NCBI GenBank assembly: GCA_900299115.1
Contig: OMIO01000098.1
Location: 1-42,682 of the forward strand
Direction of reading: 5' to 3'
Origin: Methylocystaceae bacterium
Lineage (GTDB): Bacteria > Pseudomonadota > Alphaproteobacteria > Rhizobiales > Beijerinckiaceae
Length of the DNA: 42,682 bases
Below the pieces are notes generated by a model, which saw nothing but the letters and a program-made list of their open reading frames with translations, did no database searches and was not told where the DNA came from. The translations under genes and the position numbers were made by a program. Shown one piece after another: positions 27,637-37,348 of this stretch (position 1 is the first letter of the stretch; every line of letters begins with the position of its first letter).

Positions 27637-27700
27637 GGCGCATTTTATCTTTTAGCGCCTTGTTTTTCATGGCGGCAAGCCGATCGGCGCTTAGCCTGTT
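27637..27700 (-). promoter_or_regulatory. Possible SAM-II-like RNA leader of metZ (degenerate)
   Basis: On the minus strand 100-160 bases before metZ, a segment containing GATCGGCTTGCCGCC, then AAAAACAAGGCGCTAAAAGA, resembles from memory the 3' part of the alphaproteobacterial SAM-II (metA) riboswitch, which is known before metA, metX and metZ. The conserved TGATTT of the 5' loop and a good P1 stem are not found. A competing hairpin GGCGC (27655-27659) with GCGCC (27637-27641) is visible. It may be a decayed element or coincidence. Confidence 0.25.
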
Positions 27701-27834
27701 CGCCCCGCACAAGAGGCGAGACTTCATAGAGCTGTCAACAGGCTCAAGAACCCAACGGCTTGAAACAGGGGGCAAATTGGCGCTTATGCGCTTATAGGCC
27801 TCTGGCGCAGGGACAAGAACAGGATGAATGGCGC

Positions 27835-28938
27835 ATGAGCGGCGTATTCTCAAGTCGACAGATCTCAGGACTGATTGAGGCGGGCGAGGTGAAACTCGCA
27901 GCGCCCCTGTCGCAGGGTCAAATTCAACCAGCGAGCCTTGATTTAAGGTTAGGCGCGAAAGCCTATCGCGTTCGGGCGAGTTTTCTTCCTGGAAAAGCGC
28001 GCACGGTCAGCGAACTCCTGTCCGATCTCAAATATGATGAGATGTCCCTGGAGGAGGACGGCGCAGTTCTCGAGCGTGGATGTTTTTATGTCGTGCCGCT
28101 TTTGGAGAGTTTAGCCCTCTCATCTCGCGTATCCGGCGCGGCGAATCCGAAAAGCTCAACTGGTCGGTTGGATATTTTTACGCGTCTGATTACGGATCGT
28201 GGCGATCGGTTTGATGAAGTTTCATCAGGCTATAATGGACCGCTTTATGCCGAGGTTTCTCCCCGTAGTTTTTCTGTGCGCGTTCGTAAGGGATCGCGTT
28301 TAAGTCAATTGCGTTTCAGGGCGCATGAGCAAAGCGTGTCGCAATCGGGTCTTTTTTTGAGCGATAGCGCCCTTGCTGAGCTCCATAAAAAAACGCCGCT
28401 AGTGGATGGACCCCTCACGCTGCGCGACGGCGTTGTTTTGAGAGTAGCTCTTGATGCGGCGGCCTTTGGCGGCGTTGTTGGCTACCGGGCGCAAAAGCAT
28501 ACGGATGTAATTGATGTAGACCGGCTCGACGCTTATGCGATTGACGATTTTTGGGATCGTCTTCCAGCGCGCGATGATCGGCTCATTCTCGATCCTGGCG
28601 ATTTCTATATCTTGGCGTCTAGAGAAAAATTAGCGATCCCTTCTGACCTTGCTGTTGAGATGGCTCCGATGGATGCGGCAATCGGCGAGTTTCGCGTTCA
28701 TTACGCAGGTTTTTTTGATCCAGGGTTTGGGCTGGGCGCGGATGGCAAACCCAGCGCGCGCGGCGTTCTCGAAGTGCGATCGCGGGAAGTTCCTTTCATT
28801 TTGGAAGACGGGCAATTCATTGGTCGTCTTGTTTATGAGCAAATGTGTGAACCGCCTCAAGCGCTTTACGGACAGGCGGGCGTTTCCAATTATCAGGGGC
28901 AAAGCCTCAAATTATCAAAACATTTTCGCGTTGCTTAA
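27835..28938 (+). CDS. dcd: 2'-deoxycytidine 5'-triphosphate deaminase, double-length type
   Basis: Deaminates dCTP to dUTP, feeding dUMP synthesis. The 367-residue protein is about twice the length of E. coli Dcd (193) and reads as two dUTPase-like domains. The first keeps QPASLDLRLG (31-40), the catalytic-loop motif SSTGR (107-111), E140 in LYAEVSP and QLR (158-160). The second keeps GFFDPGFG and GVLEVRS but has MDAAIGEFR where the SSxxR motif would be, so one half may be structural. This long form is usual in Hyphomicrobiales. The ATG at 27835 follows AGGATG by about ten bases; the reading could extend 25 codons upstream. Together with dut it gives the window two dUMP-forming activities. 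Confidence 0.9.
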   Translation: MSGVFSSRQISGLIEAGEVKLAAPLSQGQIQPASLDLRLGAKAYRVRASFLPGKARTVSELLSDLKYDEMSLEEDGAVLERGCFYVVPLLESLALSSRVSGAANPKSSTGRLDIFTRLITDRGDRFDEVSSGYNGPLYAEVSPRSFSVRVRKGSRLSQLRFRAHEQSVSQSGLFLSDSALAELHKKTPLVDGPLTLRDGVVLRVALDAAAFGGVVGYRAQKHTDVIDVDRLDAYAIDDFWDRLPARDDRLILDPGDFYILASREKLAIPSDLAVEMAPMDAAIGEFRVHYAGFFDPGFGLGADGKPSARGVLEVRSREVPFILEDGQFIGRLVYEQMCEPPQALYGQAGVSNYQGQSLKLSKHFRVA

Positions 28939-29002
28939 ATGAAACGGCTGTTTGGGCTGGCGCTTGTATCGCGCTGGCCTCTTGCTGCTAAGTAGACGCG
29001 TT

Positions 29003-30226
29003 GTGATTCGACTTCTTCATACGGCTGATTGGCATTTAGGCGCCACCCTGCATGGGTGGTCTCGCGAAATTGAACACCGCGCAGCTTTGGCGCAATTGGT
29101 GAAAATTGCCCATGCGCAAGCTGTTAACGGCGTGATCATCGCCGGCGATGTTTTTGATAGTCTCAATCCTTCGGCGGAAGCCCAAAAGCTTTTATATGAA
29201 ACCTTGCGCGATTTACGTGCGGCTTGCCCCAATGCGGCGATTGTTTTGATCGCTGGCAATCATGATCCGGCGGCGCGGTTGGAAGCGCCTCGGGCTTTAT
29301 TTGATTTCATTCGCGTCGTTTCAGTTGGCGTAATATCTCGTGAGCAAGATCAATTTAATCTCCGCCATCATCTGATCCCGCTATATGACGAGAGTGGTGA
29401 GCTTCGCGCTTCTATTTTAGCGCTGCCTTATCCACGCGCAGCGGATTTACCGCTAGGATCTTCTGTGACGCATGGCTCGCCGCTTGTGGAGGCGGTTCGC
29501 GTCTTGTATCGAGACGCTATTGATGCGGCGCGCCGCAACATTGGCGCGCATCCTTTGATCCTAACAGGTCATCTGCATATTGCTGGCGGCTTAGAGTCTG
29601 AAGGCGCAGAGCGACGTATTTTGATAGGCGGCGAACATGCAGCGCCGAGCGATATTTTCCCAGACGATGTGGCCTATGTTGCATTGGGTCATTTACACCG
29701 GCCACAAAGCGTTGGGCGCGCCACTATCCGCTACGCAGGCTCGCTCATTCCGATGTCAAAAACAGAAATTAATTACCAGCATGGCGTTAGTCTTGTCGAA
29801 ATCGATACAACTGGGGCGTCGCATATTGTCCACGTACCATTTGTTCGACGGATTGATCATTTGAAATTGCCAATCAGCGGCGCGCTAACAGTGTCGCAAC
29901 TCGAAGCGGAATTAAGTCATTTATGTAAGGATATTCAGGTAAGCGCTGTGGAGTTGGCGCCCTTTCTTCATCTCACTTTGCTGATTGACGGTCCCGCAAC
30001 AGGCGTCAAGGCAGAGGTAGATGCAATTTGCGATAAATTTCCTGTGCGCCTTGTTTCATTAAATTTTGAGAGGCTCGAGCCGGCACCAATGGCCCCACCG
30101 GCGCCTCAGCGCTTAGCTGATTGCGCGCCAGAGGCCTTATTTCGACGCGCTTTTGTGAAAACGCACGGGGTTGAGCCGAGTGCGGAGCATTTGAAATGTT
30201 TCGATAGTTTGGCGCAGGAGGCGTGA
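29003..30226 (+). CDS. sbcD: Exonuclease SbcD homologue
   Basis: Metallophosphoesterase subunit of the SbcCD (Mre11-Rad50) nuclease that opens hairpins and processes DNA ends. Metal-binding motifs are in order: HTADWHLG (residues 6-13), IIAGDVFDS, IAGNHDP and LTGHLHIAGG, then GHLHRPQ. The 407 residues match SbcD. I chose the GTG at 29003, which places VIRLLHTADWHLG at the N-terminus; the frame extends to a TTG at 28952 that would add 17 unsupported residues. No good Shine-Dalgarno sequence is seen. The stop codon directly abuts the sbcC start, so both subunits are made together. Confidence 0.93.
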   Translation: MIRLLHTADWHLGATLHGWSREIEHRAALAQLVKIAHAQAVNGVIIAGDVFDSLNPSAEAQKLLYETLRDLRAACPNAAIVLIAGNHDPAARLEAPRALFDFIRVVSVGVISREQDQFNLRHHLIPLYDESGELRASILALPYPRAADLPLGSSVTHGSPLVEAVRVLYRDAIDAARRNIGAHPLILTGHLHIAGGLESEGAERRILIGGEHAAPSDIFPDDVAYVALGHLHRPQSVGRATIRYAGSLIPMSKTEINYQHGVSLVEIDTTGASHIVHVPFVRRIDHLKLPISGALTVSQLEAELSHLCKDIQVSAVELAPFLHLTLLIDGPATGVKAEVDAICDKFPVRLVSLNFERLEPAPMAPPAPQRLADCAPEALFRRAFVKTHGVEPSAEHLKCFDSLAQEA

Positions 30227-33200
30227 ATGCGCATTCTAGCGATTAGAGGCGCAAATCTTGCAAGTTTAGCTGAGCCTTTTGTCCTTGATTTTGAAGCGCA
30301 GCCTTTACGCTCATCTGGCCTATTCGCGATCACAGGCGAAACGGGCGCGGGCAAATCGACGCTGTTAGATGCGCTTTGTCTCGCGCTTTTTGATAAATTC
30401 CCGCGTGTAGTATCTGCAAGCGGCAGTGAGGGGGCGCCGGACGCTTCAGGCGAAACGCTAACTTCAGGCGATCCGCGCATCATATTGCGCCGTGGCGCAA
30501 GCGCTGGCTATGCGGAAGTGGATTTCGTTGCCCGAGATGGGGAGCGCTATCGCGCGCGCTGTGATTTATTACGCGCCCGCGGCAGCGCAACAGGCCGATT
30601 ACAAAATCGGCTCCGTAGTCTTTGGCGGCTTGAGGCGATGGGATCGTCTTTGCAAGCCATTGAAACAGGGATTGAGCCTGTTAATCGACGCATCATTGAA
30701 TTAACGGATCTAAATTTTGACCAATTTCGTCGAACGGCCTTACTCTCCCAAGGTGATTTTGACGCGTTTCTCAGAGCCGACGCGCGTGAGCGGGCTGAGT
30801 TATTAGAAAAAATAACGGGCGTTGAAATTTATGCAAAATTATCTCAGCGCGCCTTTGAGGAAGCGCGAGAGGCGCAAGCGCGCGTTCAGTTGTTAGAAAA
30901 TAAACGCGCCGAGGTAGGCGTGCTTGCAGAGCAAGAACGCGCAGAAACATTGCGTGAAGTCGCTGAAACTCTCAAGACGCGTCAGCAATGTGAAGAGTCT
31001 TATCTCAGTGCGCAAAATGCTTTGCGTCAATTAGATCTTTTTGACCAGGCGGAGGGTCGATTGATCCTTGCGCAGCAAGCGCAAGATGAAGCTCAGCGCG
31101 CTCTGGAGGCTCTGGGGCCAAAGATTGCGCAACTAGAAAAACGTCAGCGTTTAGAGCCCTTGCGTCTTATTTATCATAAGGCCAAAGAGGCTGAAGATTT
31201 GACGCATAAGCTTGAAAATGAGGCTGAGACGTTAAGGGTTCAATTGGGGACGGCTCAGGAAGCTTACACCAAGCTCGCTGAGGACGAGGCTACAGCGCAA
31301 CAACGATTGGTGGAAATTAACCTCAAGCTTCAGCGACTTTCACCGCTTTGGCTAGAGGCCTCAAGACTAGATGTCGCCATAAAAACACTCACCCCAGGCG
31401 TGGTTGAGGCGCGTGGAGTAATTAATAATCATATCAAAAAATTTGAGGAAAATAGATCCGCCTTAACGCAAAGGGAGCAAAGACGTTTGGATCTCTCCCT
31501 TGAGCGCACAGCGCTTATAGGGGAGTTAGCGACTTTTGCGGATATTTTGCAATTAGGCGAACAATTAGAGGAAATCGAGCGACGGCTTGATGCGCGTCAG
31601 GCGCTTCGAACAGAAAATCAAGTAATGCTCACGCAGCTACATCTTTTAAAGCAGCAGATTGTGAGTTACGCGCATGATCGAGAGCAAATTGATGCCTCTC
31701 AAGCGCATGCATTAGCCCAGAGAGATCATTTTCTTCAAGATATTCATAAATACGAGGGTCTGCTTCAGGAAAAGCGCGCGGATACTGTGGAACAAAGATT
31801 TAAAGAGAGTTTGGATAAAATCTCGACAGTTAATACGCTTTTGGAATGCGTTACCCGATTTTTAGAAACAACGAAAGACAAAGGAGTTATTGACGAATTA
31901 TGCGTAGCGCTCACGGCAGAGCTGAGCGAGATTTCGGAAAAACTAATTAAATTAAAGGAGCGGCATGCATGCCAGCTCATAGAGGATATGGAGGCGAGAA
32001 AGCTTGGCGACCTCGCAGAGGCTATGAACGCGCCAGAAGCTATGCGCCTGCGCGCCGCGCTCCAGCCTGACTGCCCTTGCCCAGTTTGCGGAAGCCATGA
32101 GCATGTCTTCCTTCATGAAGAGAGCGCGGCACAGCAGCTTGTTGCCGCTTTACGCGCGAAACGCGAAGCAACGCTGCAACTGACGACGCAAATGGGGGCG
32201 GAAGTAATTACCCTCAGCGCGCGAGAATCCGCTTTGCGCGCGGAAATAATCGCCCTGGATCGTCAAAATGACGATCTATCAACAAAAATTACAAATGCTC
32301 AACAGGACTTTCAAAAATTTTTGAAATCAGGATGCATTGATCTCGCGCCAATGGAAATTGAACAGGCGTTGGAGCCGTTAAAGAAAACCCAAGAAGGCTA
32401 TTTGACGGCCCATGCTCAGCTGGAGCAGAATTTTAATTTAGTGAAGGATCTGCGCGGCTTGCGGGATAAATTACGCAGCAGTTTAGATGGTATTAATCAA
32501 ACTCTGACTGAGCGCCAGGAAACTTTGGCGCAGCTTAGCGAGAAAACAAATCTTAAGCTTGTTGAACAGTCGCGGCTAAATCAGCTTTTTTCAAGCAATC
32601 AAGGCCGGCTTGATGAGTTAGATCTCTATTTGTCCCCCATCCTAAAAGCCTGCGGGATCAGTAGAGAGGAAATTGACTCTATGCCGAACCAGGCGCGCCA
32701 GGCATTAAAAGATCAGGCTAGACGACTTTTAGAATTGCGCAATGCGTGTGATGCCTGCGAGAAGGAATTATTTTCTTTAGATTTGGAGATTCCGCATCTT
32801 GAAGCGCAAAAAACTGAATTTTTAAAAGACCTGAAGCTTGCTCAGCAGTTTTGTGATCAAAAAGAAAATTCCCTGCGTTTGATTAAAGAACAGCGCCTTG
32901 CTGTTTTTTCTGATGGAGATATTGAGTTAAATCAAAAACAAGTTGAGGCTGATCATAGCGCCGCAAAGGAAACGTGGGAGTTAATAAGAGAGCAGCTTAA
33001 GGAAATTGAAAAAAATATCGCTATAATTGAAATGCAATATACGGAACGTTCCAAAAAATTAGATTTTGCCCGAAAGCAGCATCAGGATTTAGAGGCGCAT
33101 ATAAGATCATTAATAAGAACGTCAGGTTTGGAAGAGTCGCTTTTGCGTCAATTTTTTGACAGTGATGAAGATTTTTCACAGATACAAGAACTCGTAGATG

Positions 33201-33967
33201 CGGCAAAAAAAACTTTAGCGATAAGGCAGTCAACAAGAATTGCGCGCTTTAATGATTTAAAAGATATCGAGAAATTGCTAGATCCGGATCTTTCCAAAGA
33301 TCAGCTTAGTGAGAGAAGCGAAGGACTAAAACAGCAAATTGACTCCTGCTCGATTAGAGTAGGGGCGTTACGACAATTGCTTGAAACAGATGACCTTGCG
33401 CGCACACGCATTCACGACATCAATCAAGATATTTCGCTTGCAGGGTCTAGGCGCCAGATTTGGGATGAAATCAATGAGGCGATTGGTTCAAAAAGCGGTG
33501 ATAAATTTAGGCGCATTGCTCAAAGCATGACCCTCGAGCATCTCATTGTTTTAGCCAATCAGAGGCTTATATATTTTACGACGCGTTATGTTCTTGAAAA
33601 ATCATCCGAAGTGGATGGGTTGGGCATTCACGTAATTGATCGAGATTTAGGCGATGAGCGACGATCGACGCGAACGCTTTCTGGTGGAGAGCGGTTCTTG
33701 GTTTCTTTGGCGCTGGCGCTCGCGCTTGCCGGCCTCGAAGGTCGAGATTCCTACATTGATACCTTATTTATCGATGAAGGGTTTGGATCATTGGATGGCG
33801 CGACCTTAGATATCGCAATTGACGCATTGGAGAATTTACAAGGTCAGGGTCGTCGTGTGGGGGTAATAAGCCATGTGGAGGCGTTGCACCAAAGAATCGC
33901 GACTAAAATTTGTGTCGAACGGCGTGGCGGCGGAAAAAGCGGTGTGCGGATTGAGGGCGCTTTCTGA
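30227..33967 (+). CDS. sbcC: Exonuclease SbcC homologue (Rad50-type ATPase)
   Basis: SMC-like ATPase partner of SbcD. The 1246 residues have Walker A GETGAGKST (37-45) at the N-terminus and the Q-loop LLSQGDFDAFL. Two very long coiled-coil arms follow, with the zinc hook CPVC at C618 and C621 in the middle, where two molecules join through one zinc ion. The C-terminal lobe has the LSGGERFLVSLALAL signature, Walker B LFIDEGFGSLD and a late histidine (VISHVEAL). It starts immediately after sbcD. Length is larger than E. coli SbcC (1048) but common in alphaproteobacteria. Lower GC than the upstream genes fits its Lys/Glu/Asn-rich coils. Confidence 0.95.
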   Translation: MRILAIRGANLASLAEPFVLDFEAQPLRSSGLFAITGETGAGKSTLLDALCLALFDKFPRVVSASGSEGAPDASGETLTSGDPRIILRRGASAGYAEVDFVARDGERYRARCDLLRARGSATGRLQNRLRSLWRLEAMGSSLQAIETGIEPVNRRIIELTDLNFDQFRRTALLSQGDFDAFLRADARERAELLEKITGVEIYAKLSQRAFEEAREAQARVQLLENKRAEVGVLAEQERAETLREVAETLKTRQQCEESYLSAQNALRQLDLFDQAEGRLILAQQAQDEAQRALEALGPKIAQLEKRQRLEPLRLIYHKAKEAEDLTHKLENEAETLRVQLGTAQEAYTKLAEDEATAQQRLVEINLKLQRLSPLWLEASRLDVAIKTLTPGVVEARGVINNHIKKFEENRSALTQREQRRLDLSLERTALIGELATFADILQLGEQLEEIERRLDARQALRTENQVMLTQLHLLKQQIVSYAHDREQIDASQAHALAQRDHFLQDIHKYEGLLQEKRADTVEQRFKESLDKISTVNTLLECVTRFLETTKDKGVIDELCVALTAELSEISEKLIKLKERHACQLIEDMEARKLGDLAEAMNAPEAMRLRAALQPDCPCPVCGSHEHVFLHEESAAQQLVAALRAKREATLQLTTQMGAEVITLSARESALRAEIIALDRQNDDLSTKITNAQQDFQKFLKSGCIDLAPMEIEQALEPLKKTQEGYLTAHAQLEQNFNLVKDLRGLRDKLRSSLDGINQTLTERQETLAQLSEKTNLKLVEQSRLNQLFSSNQGRLDELDLYLSPILKACGISREEIDSMPNQARQALKDQARRLLELRNACDACEKELFSLDLEIPHLEAQKTEFLKDLKLAQQFCDQKENSLRLIKEQRLAVFSDGDIELNQKQVEADHSAAKETWELIREQLKEIEKNIAIIEMQYTERSKKLDFARKQHQDLEAHIRSLIRTSGLEESLLRQFFDSDEDFSQIQELVDAAKKTLAIRQSTRIARFNDLKDIEKLLDPDLSKDQLSERSEGLKQQIDSCSIRVGALRQLLETDDLARTRIHDINQDISLAGSRRQIWDEINEAIGSKSGDKFRRIAQSMTLEHLIVLANQRLIYFTTRYVLEKSSEVDGLGIHVIDRDLGDERRSTRTLSGGERFLVSLALALALAGLEGRDSYIDTLFIDEGFGSLDGATLDIAIDALENLQGQGRRVGVISHVEALHQRIATKICVERRGGGKSGVRIEGAF

Positions 33968-34003
33968 AACGATCTCGTCAAAGCGAATGGCGCAGTTAAG
34001 CCA

Positions 34004-35464
34004 ATGACATATGACTTACTCATAATTGGCGGGGGAATTAACGGTTGTGCGATCGCTCGTGATGCTGCCGGGCGGGGTCTGTCAGTTTGTCTTTGCGAGC
34101 AAAATGACCTTGCAAGCGGCACGTCATCCGCCTCCACTAAGCTCATTCATGGCGGATTGCGCTATCTAGAGCTTTTTGAATTTAAGCTTGTTCATGAGGC
34201 GTTGGCGGAGCGCGAGAGACTTCTTGCTAGCGCTCCACATATCATTTGGCCTTTAAAATTTGTTTTACCTTATGAGCAAGGCGGTCGACCGATCTGGATG
34301 CTCAGACTTGGGCTTTATATTTACGATCATCTTACCTGGCGTAAACGACTTGACGGATCGCGTATGGTTCGGCTTTCCGGCAATGACTATGGCGCGCCAT
34401 TGAGGGAGGCATATTCTTTAGCTTTTACCTATTTTGACTGTTGGGTGGATGATGCAAGATTTGTTGTTCTCAATGCTCTTGACGCTAAAGAACGCGGCGC
34501 AGAGATTAAAATTGGCGCATGCGTCATTGAGGCGCGGCGCATAGGCGATTTGTGGCGCGTCAAGTTGACGGATGGACAGGAGCTTCTCGCGCACAGTTTA
34601 GTGAACGCTTCCGGTCCATGGGTTTCAAAAGTTATTGAGGATGTGTTGCAAAGCGCAAGCCAAAAGCACGTGCGGCTTGTAAAGGGCTCACATATTGTGA
34701 CACGAAAGCTTTATTCAGGCGATCAGGCTTATATTTTACAAAATAGCGATGGGCGGATTGTCTTTGTTATTCCCTATGAAAAAGAATTCACCCTCATAGG
34801 CACAACAGATGTGTCCTTTGACGCGCCGCCTGGACCAGTTACGATAAGCGACAGCGAGCGAGATTATCTTTTATCTGTTGTGAGTCATTATTGGCGTGTT
34901 CCAGTATCGCGCGAAGAGATTATTTATAGCTATTCAGGTCTTAGACCTCTTTACGACGATGGCGCCTTAAATGCATCAGTTGTGACGCGGGATTACGCCT
35001 TTGACCTTGATGTCGCACAAGGACATGCGCCAGCGCTGTCCATATTTGGCGGAAAATTAACAACATCCCGCCGATTAGCCGAGCATGCTGTTAATCAATT
35101 AAGTCAATTTTTTAAGCATGCGGGGCCAGCTTGGACAAAAGAAGCAAAACTTCCCGGCGGCGAGAGTTCGTTCGAGGATGCGTATAAAACACTGAGGCGA
35201 CAGGGGCCTTTTTTAAGCGAAGGAGAGGCCTATCGCTTAGCGCGGGCTTATGGCGCTCGCGCAACTCGTATTTTAAAAAACGCTAGAATTAAGCAAGACC
35301 TTGGGCGTGATTTTGGCTGCGGCTTATATGAAGCGGAAATAGCCTATTTAAAAGAGCATGAATGGGCTCGGCGTGGAGAGGATATCCTTTGGCGACGCAG
35401 TAAGCTTGGCCTATGCATGAGCGCGAGCCAGCAACAAGCCTTATCCGCTTTTATGGGCGGTTGA
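34004..35464 (+). CDS. glpD: Aerobic glycerol-3-phosphate dehydrogenase
   Basis: FAD-dependent, membrane-associated enzyme that oxidises glycerol-3-phosphate to dihydroxyacetone phosphate and passes electrons to the quinone pool. The FAD-binding motif GGGINGCAIARDAAGRG is at residues 9-25, and the following SSASTKLIHGGLRYLE is a GlpD signature. The C-terminal GlpD domain includes the YGARA segment. The 486 residues are normal. glpK, glpF and glpR are not nearby. It starts 36 bases after sbcC. Its last 14 bases overlap the 3' end of the convergent acyl-CoA dehydrogenase gene. Confidence 0.95.
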   Translation: MTYDLLIIGGGINGCAIARDAAGRGLSVCLCEQNDLASGTSSASTKLIHGGLRYLELFEFKLVHEALAERERLLASAPHIIWPLKFVLPYEQGGRPIWMLRLGLYIYDHLTWRKRLDGSRMVRLSGNDYGAPLREAYSLAFTYFDCWVDDARFVVLNALDAKERGAEIKIGACVIEARRIGDLWRVKLTDGQELLAHSLVNASGPWVSKVIEDVLQSASQKHVRLVKGSHIVTRKLYSGDQAYILQNSDGRIVFVIPYEKEFTLIGTTDVSFDAPPGPVTISDSERDYLLSVVSHYWRVPVSREEIIYSYSGLRPLYDDGALNASVVTRDYAFDLDVAQGHAPALSIFGGKLTTSRRLAEHAVNQLSQFFKHAGPAWTKEAKLPGGESSFEDAYKTLRRQGPFLSEGEAYRLARAYGARATRILKNARIKQDLGRDFGCGLYEAEIAYLKEHEWARRGEDILWRRSKLGLCMSASQQQALSAFMGG

Positions 35465-37193
35465 ATATTTTTGTTCCCGCAAGCGTTGAGTCTGCGCCAT
35501 GAATAATGCTCTTTGCCAATGCCGGGGCGTAGTTAGCGATATGATGTGAAAAAAATTCAGCGATTGCCTCACGTCGCATGCTGTGAGGGTCGTTGTTTTT
35601 CTTTGCTCTTTCAGCCGCCTTAATCAGCAAAGTCCCGCCGCGAGCGAGCGCAAAAAGACGCAGATAGGGCGTTGCGCCAGCAAGCGCGATATTTTGATCC
35701 TGCTTTAGCGCTTGCTGGATGAATGCGCTTGCTTCTCTTAATGCTTGCACAGCAATGATGAGATCTTCGCAGTCATGATCCTGTGCAATTTTATCCATAT
35801 CCTTCAATTCATTTTCAAGAATTATTCCTTCTGAGAGCAGAATTTTACGCATTGTTAAATCTATTGCTTGCACGCCATTAGCGCCTTCATAGATGGCGCA
35901 GATGCGGGCGTCGCGCATGAGCTGGGCTGCGCCTGTTTCTTCAATATATCCCATTCCGCCAAATATCTGGACGCCAAGCGATGTCGTTTCATTGGCGATG
36001 TCAGATGAAAAGGCCTTGGCGATTGGCGTGAGGAGGCTCGCGCGCTCGAACGCAGCTTTCGCTTTAATAGGATCTTTTTCGCGGGAAGCTCTATCCAGAC
36101 TCGCGGCGGTCTCAAAACAAATGCTTCGTGCGGCGCTTGTAAGACTAGCCATGGTTAGCAACATGCGCATAACATCAGGGTGGTCAATAATAGAACTCGT
36201 TGCTTTAGCCCCTAGCGCGCGCCCTTGTTTGCGCTCTAGAGCATAGGCAAGAGCCATTTGGGTAGCGCGTTCCGCCAATGCCACGCCTTGGATGCCCACA
36301 CTCAGACGGGCATTATTCATCATGGTGAACATACAGGCGAGACCGTTGTTTTCTTCGCCAATTAAATAAGCTGTTGCGCCTTGTGTATCGCCAAATGACA
36401 TTGTGCAGGTTGGGGAGCCATGAATGCCAAGTTTATGCTCCAGACCAACGCAGCGTATGTCATTGCGTCGCGTGAATCCGCCAGCGTCATCTGCTAAGAA
36501 CTTTGGCGCAAGAAACAACGAAATGCCCCGCGTGCCCGCTGGCGCATCTGGCAAGCGCGCGAGAACGAGGTGAATAATATTTTCTGATAAGTCATGTTCG
36601 CCATAGGTAATATATATTTTCTGGCCGTAAATACGATAAGACCCTTTTTCACTGCGCTCTGCGCGTGTTCGGAGCAACGCGAGATCTGTGCCGGCTTGGG
36701 GTTCAGTAAGATTCATGGTTGCAGGCCATGCGCCGCTGATAATGTGAGGCAGATAAATATTTTTTAATTCTGCTGAGGCGTGGGCCGAAAGCGCTTCAAT
36801 CGCTCCATGACTTAATAGGGGGCAAAGCGCAAAAGCCATATTGGCGCTGTTCCAGATTTCTGTACAAGCTGCGTTAAGCAATATTGGCAGCGCTGAGCCC
36901 CCATATTCTGCCTCGGCCGAAAGTCCATTCCATCCGCCGTCTTTCCATTTTTCATAGGCTTCTTTCCAGCCGGGCGCAGTTGTGACGGCGCCTGCATTAA
37001 AGCGCGCGCCAATTTGATCGCCAATTTTATTCAGCGGCAATAATTGCGTCTTAGCGAATTTTTCTGCTTCTAAAATTGTTTGTTCGGCAAAACCATCGGC
37101 GAGATCTTGGAATGAACCGGACGCCATCTCTTCTTCGCGCGCAGCCAGTTTTAAGGCGAAGAGGATGTCGTCTGTTGGGGCATAGGGCGTCAT
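35451..37193 (-). CDS. Acyl-CoA dehydrogenase, long form with C-terminal extension
   Basis: FAD enzyme that oxidises acyl-CoA to 2-enoyl-CoA. At 580 residues it is longer than the usual 380-residue dehydrogenases, because it has the extra N-terminal piece and the C-terminal alpha-helical extension of the Acyl-CoA_dh_C type. FAD- and substrate-binding stretches include MNLTEPQAGTDLALLRTRA and KIYITYGEHD. The catalytic glutamate is in ICAIYEGANG near residue 435, preceded by GVQIFGGMGYIEETGAAQLMRD (the GGMGY part is typical). DmdC (methylthio-propanoyl-CoA dehydrogenase) and several FadE paralogues share this shape, so the substrate is open. It is divergent from the FmdB-type gene and convergent with glpD. 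Confidence 0.93.
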   Translation of the reverse strand: MTPYAPTDDILFALKLAAREEEMASGSFQDLADGFAEQTILEAEKFAKTQLLPLNKIGDQIGARFNAGAVTTAPGWKEAYEKWKDGGWNGLSAEAEYGGSALPILLNAACTEIWNSANMAFALCPLLSHGAIEALSAHASAELKNIYLPHIISGAWPATMNLTEPQAGTDLALLRTRAERSEKGSYRIYGQKIYITYGEHDLSENIIHLVLARLPDAPAGTRGISLFLAPKFLADDAGGFTRRNDIRCVGLEHKLGIHGSPTCTMSFGDTQGATAYLIGEENNGLACMFTMMNNARLSVGIQGVALAERATQMALAYALERKQGRALGAKATSSIIDHPDVMRMLLTMASLTSAARSICFETAASLDRASREKDPIKAKAAFERASLLTPIAKAFSSDIANETTSLGVQIFGGMGYIEETGAAQLMRDARICAIYEGANGVQAIDLTMRKILLSEGIILENELKDMDKIAQDHDCEDLIIAVQALREASAFIQQALKQDQNIALAGATPYLRLFALARGGTLLIKAAERAKKNNDPHSMRREAIAEFFSHHIANYAPALAKSIIHGADSTLAGTKIFNRP

Positions 37194-37348
37194 GAAGGTG
37201 GGTCCAGGTCAAGAGTTACGCAGAGAGGTATTTTAAAGCGACCGTCTGTGGGGAAGGGCCGCGCCGCCAGATGGTTTTTCTTTGCGGCGCCCATTGAAAA
37301 GTGTAAAAGCCTTTTGATCGTGAGGTAAAGAGAAGATGATCTGCGTTT

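Noticed and set aside
29428-29438. TTATCCACG resembling a DnaA box
   Set aside because: It is inside the sbcD coding sequence and isolated; expected by chance.
37256-37295. Bulged GC-rich hairpin between the divergent acyl-CoA dehydrogenase and FmdB-type genes
   Set aside because: The arms pair only with a three-base bulge and a long loop, and there is no T run; it is between two gene starts, where a terminator is not expected.
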